A DNA stretch of 34,450 nucleotides from Deltaproteobacteria bacterium (GTDB lineage Bacteria; Desulfobacterota; Binatia; UBA12015), in NCBI GenBank assembly GCA_029262355.1, contig JAJCZO010000130.1, positions 1 to 34,450 on the forward strand. Direction: 5' to 3'. The notes beneath the pieces are model-generated. The model did no database searches and was not told the origin of the DNA. It saw only the letters and a program-made list of their open reading frames with translations. Shown here piece after piece: positions 17,401-24,335 of this stretch. The position numbers were made by a program, and so were the translations under genes. How positions within the stretch are numbered: the stretch's first letter is position 1; every line of letters begins with the position of its first letter.

Positions 17401-18461
17401 ACCGCATCGATTCCTCCTCCTTCCCCGCAGCCTGCGCAATGTACTCGGTGGCCGGCGGCATGTTTTCGTTCTCCGGGCTGTCGCTCGGCCTCTCGAAGCG
17501 TTTCCTCTCTCGCGCGAAGAGCTGCCGAACCGAAGGAAATCCGAACGATGCCTTCGACTGCCGATCGCTCGAGTTCACGATCAACTACCTGGGCGGGGGC
17601 TGGGACGACGCGCATCTCCTGGAGCCGGCGCTGATTGCCGAGTCGATTCGGAGCGGGCTCTTCTGGGACGTGCAGCTCTACCTCGGGCTTGCCTGCGATC
17701 GACTCCAGCGACAGGGGCGCTTCGCCGAGGCGTTGGACAACCTCGCGACGCTTGCTGAGCTACGAGACTCCTACGACTTCGCGTTCGCCGGCACGAACTA
17801 CGACGGGGAGAGCGCGATGTTCCATCTCGAGCGCCGTGACCTCGACGCAGCACTCGAGTGCGCCGACCGTTACCTCACGGGTCGCGACGAGTACGCCCTT
17901 CGGGTCCTGGCCTTGGGCACGAAGGCAAAGATCCTCACCCACGCCAAGGATCACACCGGCGCAACCGCCGCCCTGACCGAGGCCGAGCAGATCCTCGACG
18001 ACGCCGACGTCGTTCCACCTTGGCACACGGCAGCATACGCTCTCGCCCGCTTACAGTTCGACGTCGACCAGGCGACGGCTCACGAAGGCCGCCAACGGCG
18101 GACCCACCTGAAGAAGGCAAAGAACAGCAGCAGGAAGGCGCTCTCCCTCACGTCGGCCGTGGCCTCCCAGCGCACCGAAGCCCTCCGACTCACCGGCACA
18201 GTCGCCTGGCTCGCGGACAACCCCCGACACGCCCGTCGCTACTGGGCGAAGAGTCTTGCGTTCGGCGCACAGATCGGTGCGCGGCCCGAGATCGCGCGCA
18301 CCCGAGCGACGATCGGAACGCTTCTCGAGCCGAACGAAGAGGTCTCCGGCGAGCTCGCGTCGGAGCACCGCCGTCGGGCCGTCTCCGAGTTCGAAGAGCT
18401 CGACCTTCAATTTGATCTCGACGCCCTCGAGCCAACGAGGGCGCCGACAGCTACGCGCTGA
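14454..18461 (+). CDS. Tandem class III nucleotidyl cyclase, AAA-type ATPase and TPR protein (soluble adenylyl cyclase-like)
   Basis: The 1335-residue protein has this order. Cyclase domain 1 spans about 13-190, with metal aspartates D21 (FADISGF) and D65 (YLGD). Cyclase domain 2 spans about 203-376, with D211 and D253 and transition-state residues N326 and R330 in GDAVNLSAR. An NTPase follows with Walker A GEAGLGKT (427-434) and Walker B VLVLEDVHWAD (about 553-563). The remainder is a long helical TPR-like tail. This is the architecture of mammalian soluble adenylyl cyclase and of many bacterial signalling ATPases. Domain 1 lacks the catalytic asparagine (R140 in GEAARLASR) and has E61 and C133 at the purine-specificity positions. 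Domain 2 has Q249 and T319. One composite active site is therefore expected, making cAMP or possibly cGMP. There is no membrane segment, so it is cytosolic. It overlaps lnt tail-to-tail by 11 bp. Confidence 0.9.
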   Translation: MNESTSEPKANARRATVMFADISGFTALGERLDPEEVIGIINGAFHRLEEIVYGRGGAIDEYLGDCIKAAFGLTLTAGNGASHAIHAAMGMRDAVAQYNVDLGIDPPLDIHIGLDTGAVAIVPTGSAGDNKTCVMGEAARLASRLEDASGRGQIFVGPRTRAATADEFEYRLVESEDAPEDIAVYELMGTIPLSERKRASERRRATILFADLIGTDDVAPDARGLELAMGDLLDGLTEAVVEYEGIVNQYTGDGVMALFGIPNAIEDAPRQALNAALRIRERIEAYAADHRLDLSVHIGVNTGFVIAGRIGGSVRKSFTGVGDAVNLSARIKEASPRGAIYVGPETHRLTEEHFEFETLEPMKFKGKSEPVPVYRLASETRQVHRRSAERGGRIFSTIVGRDAELETIATTIGDLEDGQGGAISLVGEAGLGKTRLLAEALGRIDRDRVRIVHGRSLSIGANLSFHPFVDLLRRWASIDEPDNESVALPKLETAMQVMGRGATDALPFVATLLGLRPPGADADRIATMDGDAIEKLVTKSLRDLLTSMAESQPTVLVLEDVHWADQSSVSLIESLLALALALRAPLLFCFVTRPDHAESGDYVLDTARRNLGARHTEIALQPLRPEDIEKLVQNLLDIEDLPESVRTMITEKAGGNPFFIEEVVRELVDGGAVVLHEGRFRVTNKIQDVVIPGTVQEVIMVRIDRLTESKRHILQLASVIGRSFSFSIIAETIEQVLTLAEDLDELKNKQILVEKDARWEIPVGDRSVIEELEYVFKHALAQETIYSSILQQTRKELHGRVAVAIEDRFAERLKEFFDTLSYHYLRAENLPKAEDYSFRAGEEAARAGASREALEHFRQAARLDRELRGDHGDREHRQRLEKNLGLALMNVGQLPESLPHFDQALVLLGERAPVSFLAVQAKFARDLISVVTDALGMRRLRRRPGSARDREFFEILNARARASVTSDPRRIFYDNIGGVRRMNRIDSSSFPAACAMYSVAGGMFSFSGLSLGLSKRFLSRAKSCRTEGNPNDAFDCRSLEFTINYLGGGWDDAHLLEPALIAESIRSGLFWDVQLYLGLACDRLQRQGRFAEALDNLATLAELRDSYDFAFAGTNYDGESAMFHLERRDLDAALECADRYLTGRDEYALRVLALGTKAKILTHAKDHTGATAALTEAEQILDDADVVPPWHTAAYALARLQFDVDQATAHEGRQRRTHLKKAKNSSRKALSLTSAVASQRTEALRLTGTVAWLADNPRHARRYWAKSLAFGAQIGARPEIARTRATIGTLLEPNEEVSGELASEHRRRAVSEFEELDLQFDLDALEPTRAPTATR

Positions 18462-19980
18462 TGGGTCGAGCACCGAACGCGGCTCGCGCACTGACCGCGA
18501 GCAGCAGCAGCGCACAGAGCGCGACGAAGAGATCTCCGGCTCGGCCGTAGGGCGTCGCCTGGTCGCGCGAACGGATTTCCGACCGCAGTACCTCGGCCTC
18601 GAACGGTGCCGCCTTCGCCAGAATCCGGCCCGAGGGCGCTATGATGGCCGACCCCCCTGAGCTGGACGCGCGCACCATGTATCGCCGGTGCTCGATCGAG
18701 CGCAGGGCCACCATGTCGAGCACCCGGTCGGAGTACTTGTGCACGCCCAGCCAACCGTCATTCGCGAGGCTCACGAGGAAGCCGCTCCCCTCGGCCACAC
18801 GCTCGCTCACCGTCCGCGGGAAGAGCGCTTCATTGCAGGTGACGACCGTCGCCTCACCAGCCACCGTAGGCAGCGGCAGCCTGGCCGTGCCCGGCGTGAA
18901 CTCCCGCACCCCGTCGAAGTCGCGGTTCAGAAAGATGCCGAGCCACGCCGGATAGTACTCGGCAAAGGGAAGCAACACGCGCTTGTCGTAGCGCGCGGCG
19001 ACCCGGCCGGACGGGTCGAGCAAGAACGCTGAGTTCCGCACTCGAGGCCCACCCGACACCTTGCTGGGTCCACCGGCGACGAGCTGCATACCGGGCTCGT
19101 AGAGCACCTGCGCGATCGACGCTTGATAGAGTGGCTCGTCCTCCACGAAGAACGTCATCGCGTTCTCCGGCCAAAACACGATCGCCGGCGGATCGTCCTC
19201 AGCCGCAGCGCGCGTCTGGAGCAAGTACTCCTTCAAGTTCCGACCGTAGAGATCGCTGTGCCAACGTGCCCCGAGATCGAGATTGCCCTGCACCACCGCA
19301 ATCGGAACGTCGCCACCCCGCTCCGCCTCGACCTGCCCGAGCCGCACCCAGCCCCATCCGAAGATGGCCATCCCCAACACCGCGACGGCCGCTACCGTAC
19401 GAAGCTCGCGCGTAGGTCTGGAGCGGCGGGCGACCGCCGAGACCACCTCGGCCAGAGCCGCGTTGCTGACGACGATCAGGAAGCTCACGCCGTACACTCC
19501 CGTCCACTCGGCGAGCTGAACCAGGGGCAACACCCGCGCCTGCGTGTACCCCATCGTGCCCCACGGGTTCCCCTCCAGATCGCCGCGGATGAACTCGGCC
19601 ACGACCCAGGCGGCACCGACGACGAAGGGCGACCACGGGCCCGTCGACCGCCGCGGCCACCGGTACCAAACCGCGAACAGCATGTGCGAGAGACAGCACA
19701 TCACGGAGACACTCGCGACGAAGAGCACCATGCCGAAAACCGGGCCCTGGGCGTAGTAGTTCGCGACGGCGTCCGGCAGGAAGTCCGTGATTGCGTAGGC
19801 CATCACGAGCCCCGAGAGCCACGACAAGAAAAGGGCGGCGCTCACGCCGAGACCGGGCAGCGCGAGCAGGAGCGGCACGAGGGCGAACCACGCGACCGCA
19901 GCCGAACCGTAGGGAGGGAAGGAGAGCCCGTAGAGTCCCGCCGACACCAGCATCAGTGCGAAGCGCGCGGAGAACGGCAT
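18451..19980 (-). CDS. lnt: Apolipoprotein N-acyltransferase
   Basis: The protein has 509 residues. Its N-terminal membrane domain of about six helices opens with the family-typical LYGLSFPPYG (16-25), followed by WFALVPLLLAL and, later, NPWGTMGYTQ. The periplasmic carbon-nitrogen hydrolase domain carries the catalytic triad in order: E272 (FWPENAM), K333 (RYDKRVLLPFAEYYP) and C382 (TCNEALFP). A final helix lies at about 482-499. Lnt adds the third acyl chain to the N-terminal cysteine of lipoproteins, using phospholipid as donor. In most relatives the cysteine is followed by Y-E; here it is N-E, a mild variation. The ATG overlaps the desaturase stop as TGATG, so the two genes are coupled. 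Several lipoprotein-type genes in the window are natural clients. Confidence 0.93.
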   Translation of the reverse strand: MPFSARFALMLVSAGLYGLSFPPYGSAAVAWFALVPLLLALPGLGVSAALFLSWLSGLVMAYAITDFLPDAVANYYAQGPVFGMVLFVASVSVMCCLSHMLFAVWYRWPRRSTGPWSPFVVGAAWVVAEFIRGDLEGNPWGTMGYTQARVLPLVQLAEWTGVYGVSFLIVVSNAALAEVVSAVARRSRPTRELRTVAAVAVLGMAIFGWGWVRLGQVEAERGGDVPIAVVQGNLDLGARWHSDLYGRNLKEYLLQTRAAAEDDPPAIVFWPENAMTFFVEDEPLYQASIAQVLYEPGMQLVAGGPSKVSGGPRVRNSAFLLDPSGRVAARYDKRVLLPFAEYYPAWLGIFLNRDFDGVREFTPGTARLPLPTVAGEATVVTCNEALFPRTVSERVAEGSGFLVSLANDGWLGVHKYSDRVLDMVALRSIEHRRYMVRASSSGGSAIIAPSGRILAKAAPFEAEVLRSEIRSRDQATPYGRAGDLFVALCALLLLAVSARAAFGARPISA

Positions 19981-20834
19981 CAGTGCGAAGCATTCCGCGA
20001 GGAGACCGGCGGCTCGACCAAGTCCCACACGAGGCCCGACAAAAGCAACCCGCGAAGCGCGTAGTAGGTCCAGTCGATCTCCCACCACAACAGCCCCTGT
20101 CGCGACGACGAGGGGAATCGGTGGTGATTGTTGTGCCAGCCCTCGCCAAACGTGAAAAGGGCGAGCGCGAAACTGTTACGACTATCGTCGGCGGTGTCGT
20201 ATCGGCGAGAGCCGCGTCGGTGTCCGAGCGAGTTCACGGCGTAGGTCAGATGCCAAGCGGCGGTCGTTCCGAGGCAGAAGCCCCACAACAAGCCGGTCCA
20301 ACCGAACGCCGCCGACAGCCCAACCGCCAGAAGCAGCGGCGGCGTCACGAAGTTCCTGTCCAGCCAGACCAGTTCCGGAAACCCGGTGAGGTCGCCGATC
20401 GCCGCAGGGTCGGTTGCCTCGGCTTGGGCCGAAAGAAACCATCCCATGTGCGACCACACGACTCCATCGCGCGGCGAATGCGGATCGCCCTCCGCGTCGG
20501 CGCAGCGGTGGTGTCGCCGGTGATGGGCGGTCCACCACAGAACGCCCTTCTGCACGGCCAGCGTCCCAAGCACGGCGAGGACGAACTGAAAGCCGCGCGA
20601 CGTCTTGAAGCTCCGGTGGGCGAAGTACCGGTGGTAGCCGGCGGTAATCCCAAACCCCTGAAGCATGAAAACCGCGAGGAACAACAGAACCCCGAGCACC
20701 GATACGCCCCGAAGCAGCGCGGCCATGGCACCGACATGAATCAACGCGAACGGGACGACGTACCCACCGACGAGAGACGCCGGCTCTCTGCGCGGTTCCT
20801 TCGCTACCCTATGACCTTCTCTCGCTTCCTGCAT
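19980..20834 (-). CDS. Acyl-CoA/acyl-lipid delta-9-type fatty acid desaturase
   Basis: This 284-residue integral membrane di-iron desaturase has all three histidine boxes: HRYFAH (68-73), HHRRHH (104-109) and HNNHH (234-238). Four hydrophobic segments flank them, and the DWTYYALRGLL stretch lies near the end. It introduces a cis double bond into a saturated acyl chain and needs an electron donor that is not encoded here. The ending overlaps the lnt start by one base (TGATG), so both are probably translated from one mRNA. This would couple acyl-chain remodelling of the membrane with lipoprotein acylation, which is an inference. The ATG at 20834 has no obvious ribosome site; a slightly different start is possible. 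Confidence 0.9.
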   Translation of the reverse strand: MQEAREGHRVAKEPRREPASLVGGYVVPFALIHVGAMAALLRGVSVLGVLLFLAVFMLQGFGITAGYHRYFAHRSFKTSRGFQFVLAVLGTLAVQKGVLWWTAHHRRHHRCADAEGDPHSPRDGVVWSHMGWFLSAQAEATDPAAIGDLTGFPELVWLDRNFVTPPLLLAVGLSAAFGWTGLLWGFCLGTTAAWHLTYAVNSLGHRRGSRRYDTADDSRNSFALALFTFGEGWHNNHHRFPSSSRQGLLWWEIDWTYYALRGLLLSGLVWDLVEPPVSSRNASH

Positions 20835-20930
20835 CGCAGGTCACCACTGGTCTCGCGCAATAGCGCGCCGCGCCGCGTCGCGCGACCGTCATCGGTTGTC
20901 GACCCGCAGCACCCGTGTATACACCAGTGT

Positions 20931-21299
20931 GTGCCGAGCCGTTACCTCATCACGTGCACGCTTCTCGGCCTGGCTCTGGGCTGGGCGCCGACCCTCGTAC
21001 ACGGACCGATCGCCGAGAAGTTCAACATCCTCTACATCCAAGGCAACATCGCGATCTGGGGCTGGTACATCGCGCGATCGATGATCGGCTTCCTCGTCGG
21101 GATCACGCACTGGCCGCGGCCGTGGTTCGTTCGCGGACCGCTTTGCGGCTTCCTGATCGTGTTCCCGCTGACCTGGGTGTCGCTCGCGATGCCCGGGTGC
21201 GGCTTCCCTTGAATGGCCTGGAACCTGGTCACCTGTACGGTGATCGGCACGATCGTGGCAGGACTCAGCCGGTGGCTCACCGGCCTGGACAACGGCTAG
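20931..21299 (+). CDS. Candidate selenoprotein: small four-helix membrane protein with in-frame UGA (Sec94)
   Basis: From a GTG at 20931 the frame encodes 93 residues, meets TGA at 21210-21212, and continues in the same frame for 28 more codons to a TAG at 21297-21299 (122 residues if UGA is read). The first part has three hydrophobic helices (about 5-22, 35-56 and 64-85) separated by HGPIAEKFN and HWPRPWFVRGPLC. The UGA lies after MPGCGFP, giving C90-x3-U94. The codons after it encode a fourth amphipathic-to-hydrophobic helix, WNLVTCTVIGTIVAGL. A 9-bp SECIS-like hairpin follows. Alternatively TGA is a true stop and the ATG directly after it (TGAATG) starts a separate 28-residue coupled membrane peptide. 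I do not recognise the family. The gene is divergent from the desaturase. The start is uncertain because no ribosome site is seen. Confidence 0.5.
21225..21247 (+). promoter_or_regulatory. SECIS-like hairpin downstream of the UGA of the small membrane protein gene
   Basis: In the mRNA, CUGGUCACC pairs with GGUGAUCGG as nine continuous base pairs (two of them G-U) around a UGUAC loop. Counting the U of UGA as 1, the stem begins at 16 and the loop occupies 25-29. That is the same loop position as in the redoxin gene, and within the bacterial SECIS range. A G is the second loop base. The hairpin lies inside the coding region, as bacterial SECIS elements do. Confidence 0.45.
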
Positions 21300-21380
21300 C
21301 TCCGACGCGCTCTCTGGTCGCCCGCGAGTCACGGTTGGGACCGAGAACGCGAGCGGAGCCTATCGCGCCAGCGACGACGC

Positions 21381-21600
21381 CTAGCAGGCTGTTGAAAAGC
21401 ACCTCCCGACGACCCGGTACCAACTCCCCAGCAAGATCAGCATCTCGTTCTCGGTGCTCTCGCCCCCGGGTTATCCGACAGGCATCACACCAGCCATCAC
21501 GAGCATCCGGAGACGAGTCGCAGACGGCATCGTCACCGAGGCCATCACAAGGAGCGCCCACCTTGCCGGCAAGGCAGATCCCTGCGTACACCGCGGGTAG
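21381..21600 (-). pseudogene. Frameshifted relic of a Cys-rich exported protein C-terminus
   Basis: This lies in a 426-bp stretch with no intact gene. On the minus strand one frame reads CLAGKVGAPCDGLGDDAVC, then DSSPDARDGWCDACRIT, regularly spaced cysteines as in calcium-binding, Cys-rich exported proteins. About 5 codons later the sensible reading moves to another frame, GESTENEMLILLGSWYRV, ending in TAG at 21383-21381. From memory, unverified, a tail with (S/T)-E-(D/N)-E-M-(F/L)-I-L-L-G after a CDAC-rich segment occurs in large exported proteins of related genomes. The frame switch and the lack of an N-terminal part point to a decayed end piece. The rest of the gap (21300-21380 and 21601-21725) holds nothing I recognise. 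Confidence 0.35.
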
Positions 21601-21725
21601 CCAAGAACCGGCGGCGCGGTCCACCCGGCCAGCGCCGTTGGAGCCCATCGGGCGCCCGTTCGCACTTCCGCCTCCCGACCGGCTGCCGAATTCGAGAGTG
21701 CTGGCCCGCCGGGATCCCTGCTACG

Positions 21726-22517
21726 ATGGCCGGCATGTCCAAGCTTCCAATCGCACTCTTTCTCCTGCTCGTCGCCGCCTGCGGCGGAGCCGGGGACGGT
21801 AATGCCGAGCCCCCGGCAGAGATCCCTCGCAAGCAGCTCGAAATCGTGAGGACCTATCCCCACGACAGCCAGGCGTTCACCCAGGGGCTGCTCGTTCGCG
21901 GCGACCAGGTCTTCGAGAGCACCGGGCTTCGCGGCCAATCCAGCTTGCGAGAAGTCGACCTCACGACCGGCCAGATTCAGCGGCGCGTAGACCTTCCACC
22001 CGCGCTCTTCGGTGAAGGGCTCGCCTCCGTCGGATCCCAGCTCATCCAACTCACCTGGACCGCGGGCGTGGCGCGAGTCTACGACCGCGATTCATTCGCT
22101 CTTGTGCGCGAGCATCGCTACACGACCCAGGGCTGGGGCCTTTGCTACGATGGCTCGCGCCTCGTGATGAGCGACGGGTCGAGCACGCTCTACTTCCGCG
22201 ACCCCGCGACGTTCGAGCTCCAACGGCAGGTCGAGGTGCGCCAAGCGGGAGAGCCCCTCGAGCGGCTCAACGAGCTCGAATGCGTCAACGGCAAGGTTTA
22301 CGCGAACGTGTTCGAAACCGACTGGATCGCCGAGATCGATCCGGCGAGCGGTGACGTGACCGCCGTGATCGATGGCTCGGGGCTCTTGACCGCTTCCGAG
22401 CGTGCCGGCGCGAATGTCCTGAACGGCATTGCGTACCGCGCGGGCGGCGGCACGTTTCTCATCACTGGAAAGCTCTGGCCCCGCATGTTCGAGGTGCGAC
22501 TCGTGGACGCACCGTGA
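21726..22517 (+). CDS. Glutaminyl-peptide cyclotransferase (glutamine cyclotransferase family), lipoprotein
   Basis: The protein has 263 residues from the ATG at 21726, or 260 from the ATG at 21735. A lipoprotein signal peptide ends in LVAAC (the V-A-A-C lipobox). The mature part is a small five-bladed beta-propeller with the family's typical phrases: TYPHDSQAFTQGLLVRGDQVFESTGLRG, here split by my quoting limit into YPHDSQAFTQGL and FESTGLRGQSSLREVDL, and later TQGWGLCYDG, LNELECVNGKVYANV and LNGIAYRAGG ending ITGKLWP. Plant- and bacterial-type QC enzymes turn N-terminal glutamine into pyroglutamate, releasing ammonia. The cysteine in CYDG and the ELE motif match the conserved core. It lies 102 bp upstream of a propeller lipoprotein on the same strand. 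Confidence 0.88.
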   Translation: MAGMSKLPIALFLLLVAACGGAGDGNAEPPAEIPRKQLEIVRTYPHDSQAFTQGLLVRGDQVFESTGLRGQSSLREVDLTTGQIQRRVDLPPALFGEGLASVGSQLIQLTWTAGVARVYDRDSFALVREHRYTTQGWGLCYDGSRLVMSDGSSTLYFRDPATFELQRQVEVRQAGEPLERLNELECVNGKVYANVFETDWIAEIDPASGDVTAVIDGSGLLTASERAGANVLNGIAYRAGGGTFLITGKLWPRMFEVRLVDAP

Positions 22518-22619
22518 CCGGGTCGAACCCAGGCACCGCGGTCACAGACGTCGCGCCCGGGGCGCCTCCTCGCGTTCCGGGGTCGCTCGGAGCCCCCTGC
22601 TTGAGGTAGAAAGATCGGC

Positions 22620-24242
22620 GTGAGAACTCTCGGCGCGCACGACAGATTCGGCCTTCGGCTCGCCCTCGTGGCGCTATTGGCAGGCGGCGGATGCTCGTCG
22701 GACAGCGCAATCGATTCCGCCGCGAACGGGGACAGGCGGCCCGAGGTGCCAGAGCCGTCACCCTCCCCCGCCCAGCTCAGCGATCTGGTTCCCCCAGAGG
22801 TCACGGCGTTCGAAAACGACTGGCCTCTGCCCGGCCGCGACTATCGGAACTCTCGCGCGACGACCCACTCGGGCATCGACGCGTCGACCGTGGCAAGCCT
22901 GGAGGTCGCCTGGGAAGTCGCGCTGCCCGGCAGCGGTGCCTTCGGGAACCTCTCGACCACCCCGCTCATCTTCGGCGACACGGTCTACATCCAAGATCTT
23001 TCGAGCAACGTGACCGCGATCTCGAGAGAGAGCGGCAAGACGCTATGGAAGCACGATCTGGACACCTTCGTGATCGGCCCAAACGGGGTCGCGGTCGGCT
23101 GGGGGCTGCTCTACGCCGTCGAGGGTACGGACGACCTCTTCGCCCTCGACCTCGACGATGGCACCGAAGTCTGGAGAGAGAGACTCACCCGCACCCCGAC
23201 CGACGGCGTCGACATCCAACCGACGGTCTTTCGACGACAGGTGCTCGCGAGCACGGTGCCGGTCAGCCTCGAAGGCATCTACCAAGGCGGCGACCACGGC
23301 ATCCTGCAGGCGCGCGACGTCGAGACAGGCGCGCTCACGTGGGAGTTCGACACGATCGCCTCGGACGACATCTGGGGCGAGCCCGAGATCAACTCAGGAG
23401 GCGGCTCCTGGTACCCACCATCGATCGACGTCGACTCCGGCGTGATCTTCTGGGGCGTCGCGAACCCCGCCCCGTTCCCGGGCACCCCGGCGTTCCCCAA
23501 CGGGACGAGTCGCCCCGGACCGAACCTCTACACCAATTCGGTCGTGGCCCTGAACGCCGAAGGCGGGCAAATGGAGTGGTACCGCCAGGCGACGCCGCAC
23601 GACATCTTCGACCGCGATCTCGTCCACACGCTGCTGGTCGACGTCGAGATCGGGGGGCGGCACTTTCGAGTCGTCGTCGGGACCGGAAAGGCCGGGCTCG
23701 TGATCGGGCACGATCTCGAAACGGGCGAGCTGCTTTGGGAAACCCCGATCGGCCATCATGAGAATGACGAGCTCGACGCACTCGACGGCCCGACCGAGGT
23801 TTGGCCAGGCACGTTCGGCGGCGTACTGACGCCTCCCGCCGCCGCAGACGGCGTGGTCTACGTCGCCACCCTGAACGCGCCGACCACGCTCGCGCCCGAC
23901 CAGACATCGTACATCGGCTCGCAGCTCGGGACGGCGCCCGGTCAAATCCTTGCGATCGACGCGGCCGACGGCAGGATCCTGTGGGACGTGGAAGTCGACG
24001 GCGACCCCCTGGGCGCCACCACCGTGGTCAACGATCTCGTGTTCACGGCAACCTTCCAGGGACGAATCTACGCGCTCGACCGCACCACCGGAGAAACCGT
24101 GCACACGATCGAAGCCCCCGGGGGCATCAACGGGTGGCCGGCCATTGCCGGCGATGACCTCCTGTGGCCGGTAGGTGTGGCAAACCCGCCCCGCCTGGTC
24201 GCGTACCGCTTGAACGCCAGTTCCGAGCGCGAGCAACGCTGA
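22620..24242 (+). CDS. PQQ-type beta-propeller (quinoprotein dehydrogenase-like) exported protein
   Basis: The 540-residue protein starts at a GTG with GAGG upstream at rather long spacing. A hydrophobic signal peptide ends in LLAGGGC, a weak lipobox. The rest is a propeller with repeated W-docking motifs, each of the form AxDxxTGxxxW: ISRESGKTLWKHDL, LDLDDGTEVWRERL, DVETGALTWEFD, NAEGGQMEWYRQ, HDLETGELLWETP and DAADGRILWDVEV. It resembles alcohol/PVA dehydrogenase-type quinoproteins. However, I see no adjacent Cys-Cys pair and no CxxCH haem domain; the only cysteine is the putative lipidated one. Either PQQ binds without the disulfide ring or the protein is a non-enzymatic propeller. The cytochrome at 9.3 kb is not linked to it. 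Confidence 0.78.
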   Translation: MRTLGAHDRFGLRLALVALLAGGGCSSDSAIDSAANGDRRPEVPEPSPSPAQLSDLVPPEVTAFENDWPLPGRDYRNSRATTHSGIDASTVASLEVAWEVALPGSGAFGNLSTTPLIFGDTVYIQDLSSNVTAISRESGKTLWKHDLDTFVIGPNGVAVGWGLLYAVEGTDDLFALDLDDGTEVWRERLTRTPTDGVDIQPTVFRRQVLASTVPVSLEGIYQGGDHGILQARDVETGALTWEFDTIASDDIWGEPEINSGGGSWYPPSIDVDSGVIFWGVANPAPFPGTPAFPNGTSRPGPNLYTNSVVALNAEGGQMEWYRQATPHDIFDRDLVHTLLVDVEIGGRHFRVVVGTGKAGLVIGHDLETGELLWETPIGHHENDELDALDGPTEVWPGTFGGVLTPPAAADGVVYVATLNAPTTLAPDQTSYIGSQLGTAPGQILAIDAADGRILWDVEVDGDPLGATTVVNDLVFTATFQGRIYALDRTTGETVHTIEAPGGINGWPAIAGDDLLWPVGVANPPRLVAYRLNASSEREQR

Positions 24243-24252
24243 GCAGAGGGCA

Positions 24253-24277
24253 CTGTCCTAAATCTGGAGTAGGACAG
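24253..24277 (+). promoter_or_regulatory. Candidate Pho box / palindrome upstream of phoB
   Basis: CTGTCCTAAATCTGGAGT (24253-24270) follows the Pho-box layout of two 7-mers around an A/T-rich 4-mer (CTGTCCT-AAAT-CTGGAGT) and matches the textbook CTGTCAT-AAAT-CTGTCAT at 14 of 18 positions. The same stretch forms a perfect 8-bp inverted repeat, CTGTCCTA with TAGGACAG, around 9 nt. It could therefore instead be a hairpin ending the upstream gene, although no U-run follows. The position, 59 bp before the phoB start, favours autoregulation by PhoB. Confidence 0.4.
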
Positions 24278-24335
24278 GACCGAGGAGAGCGACGGCTTTG
24301 CCGTGCCCGATGACGCTGCTAGCGTGCGCGGCAAC

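Noticed and set aside
21381..21398. TAGCAGGCTGTTGAAAAG resembling an insertion-sequence end
   Set aside because: No matching inverted copy, target duplication or transposase is present in the window. It coincides with the end of the Cys-rich relic.
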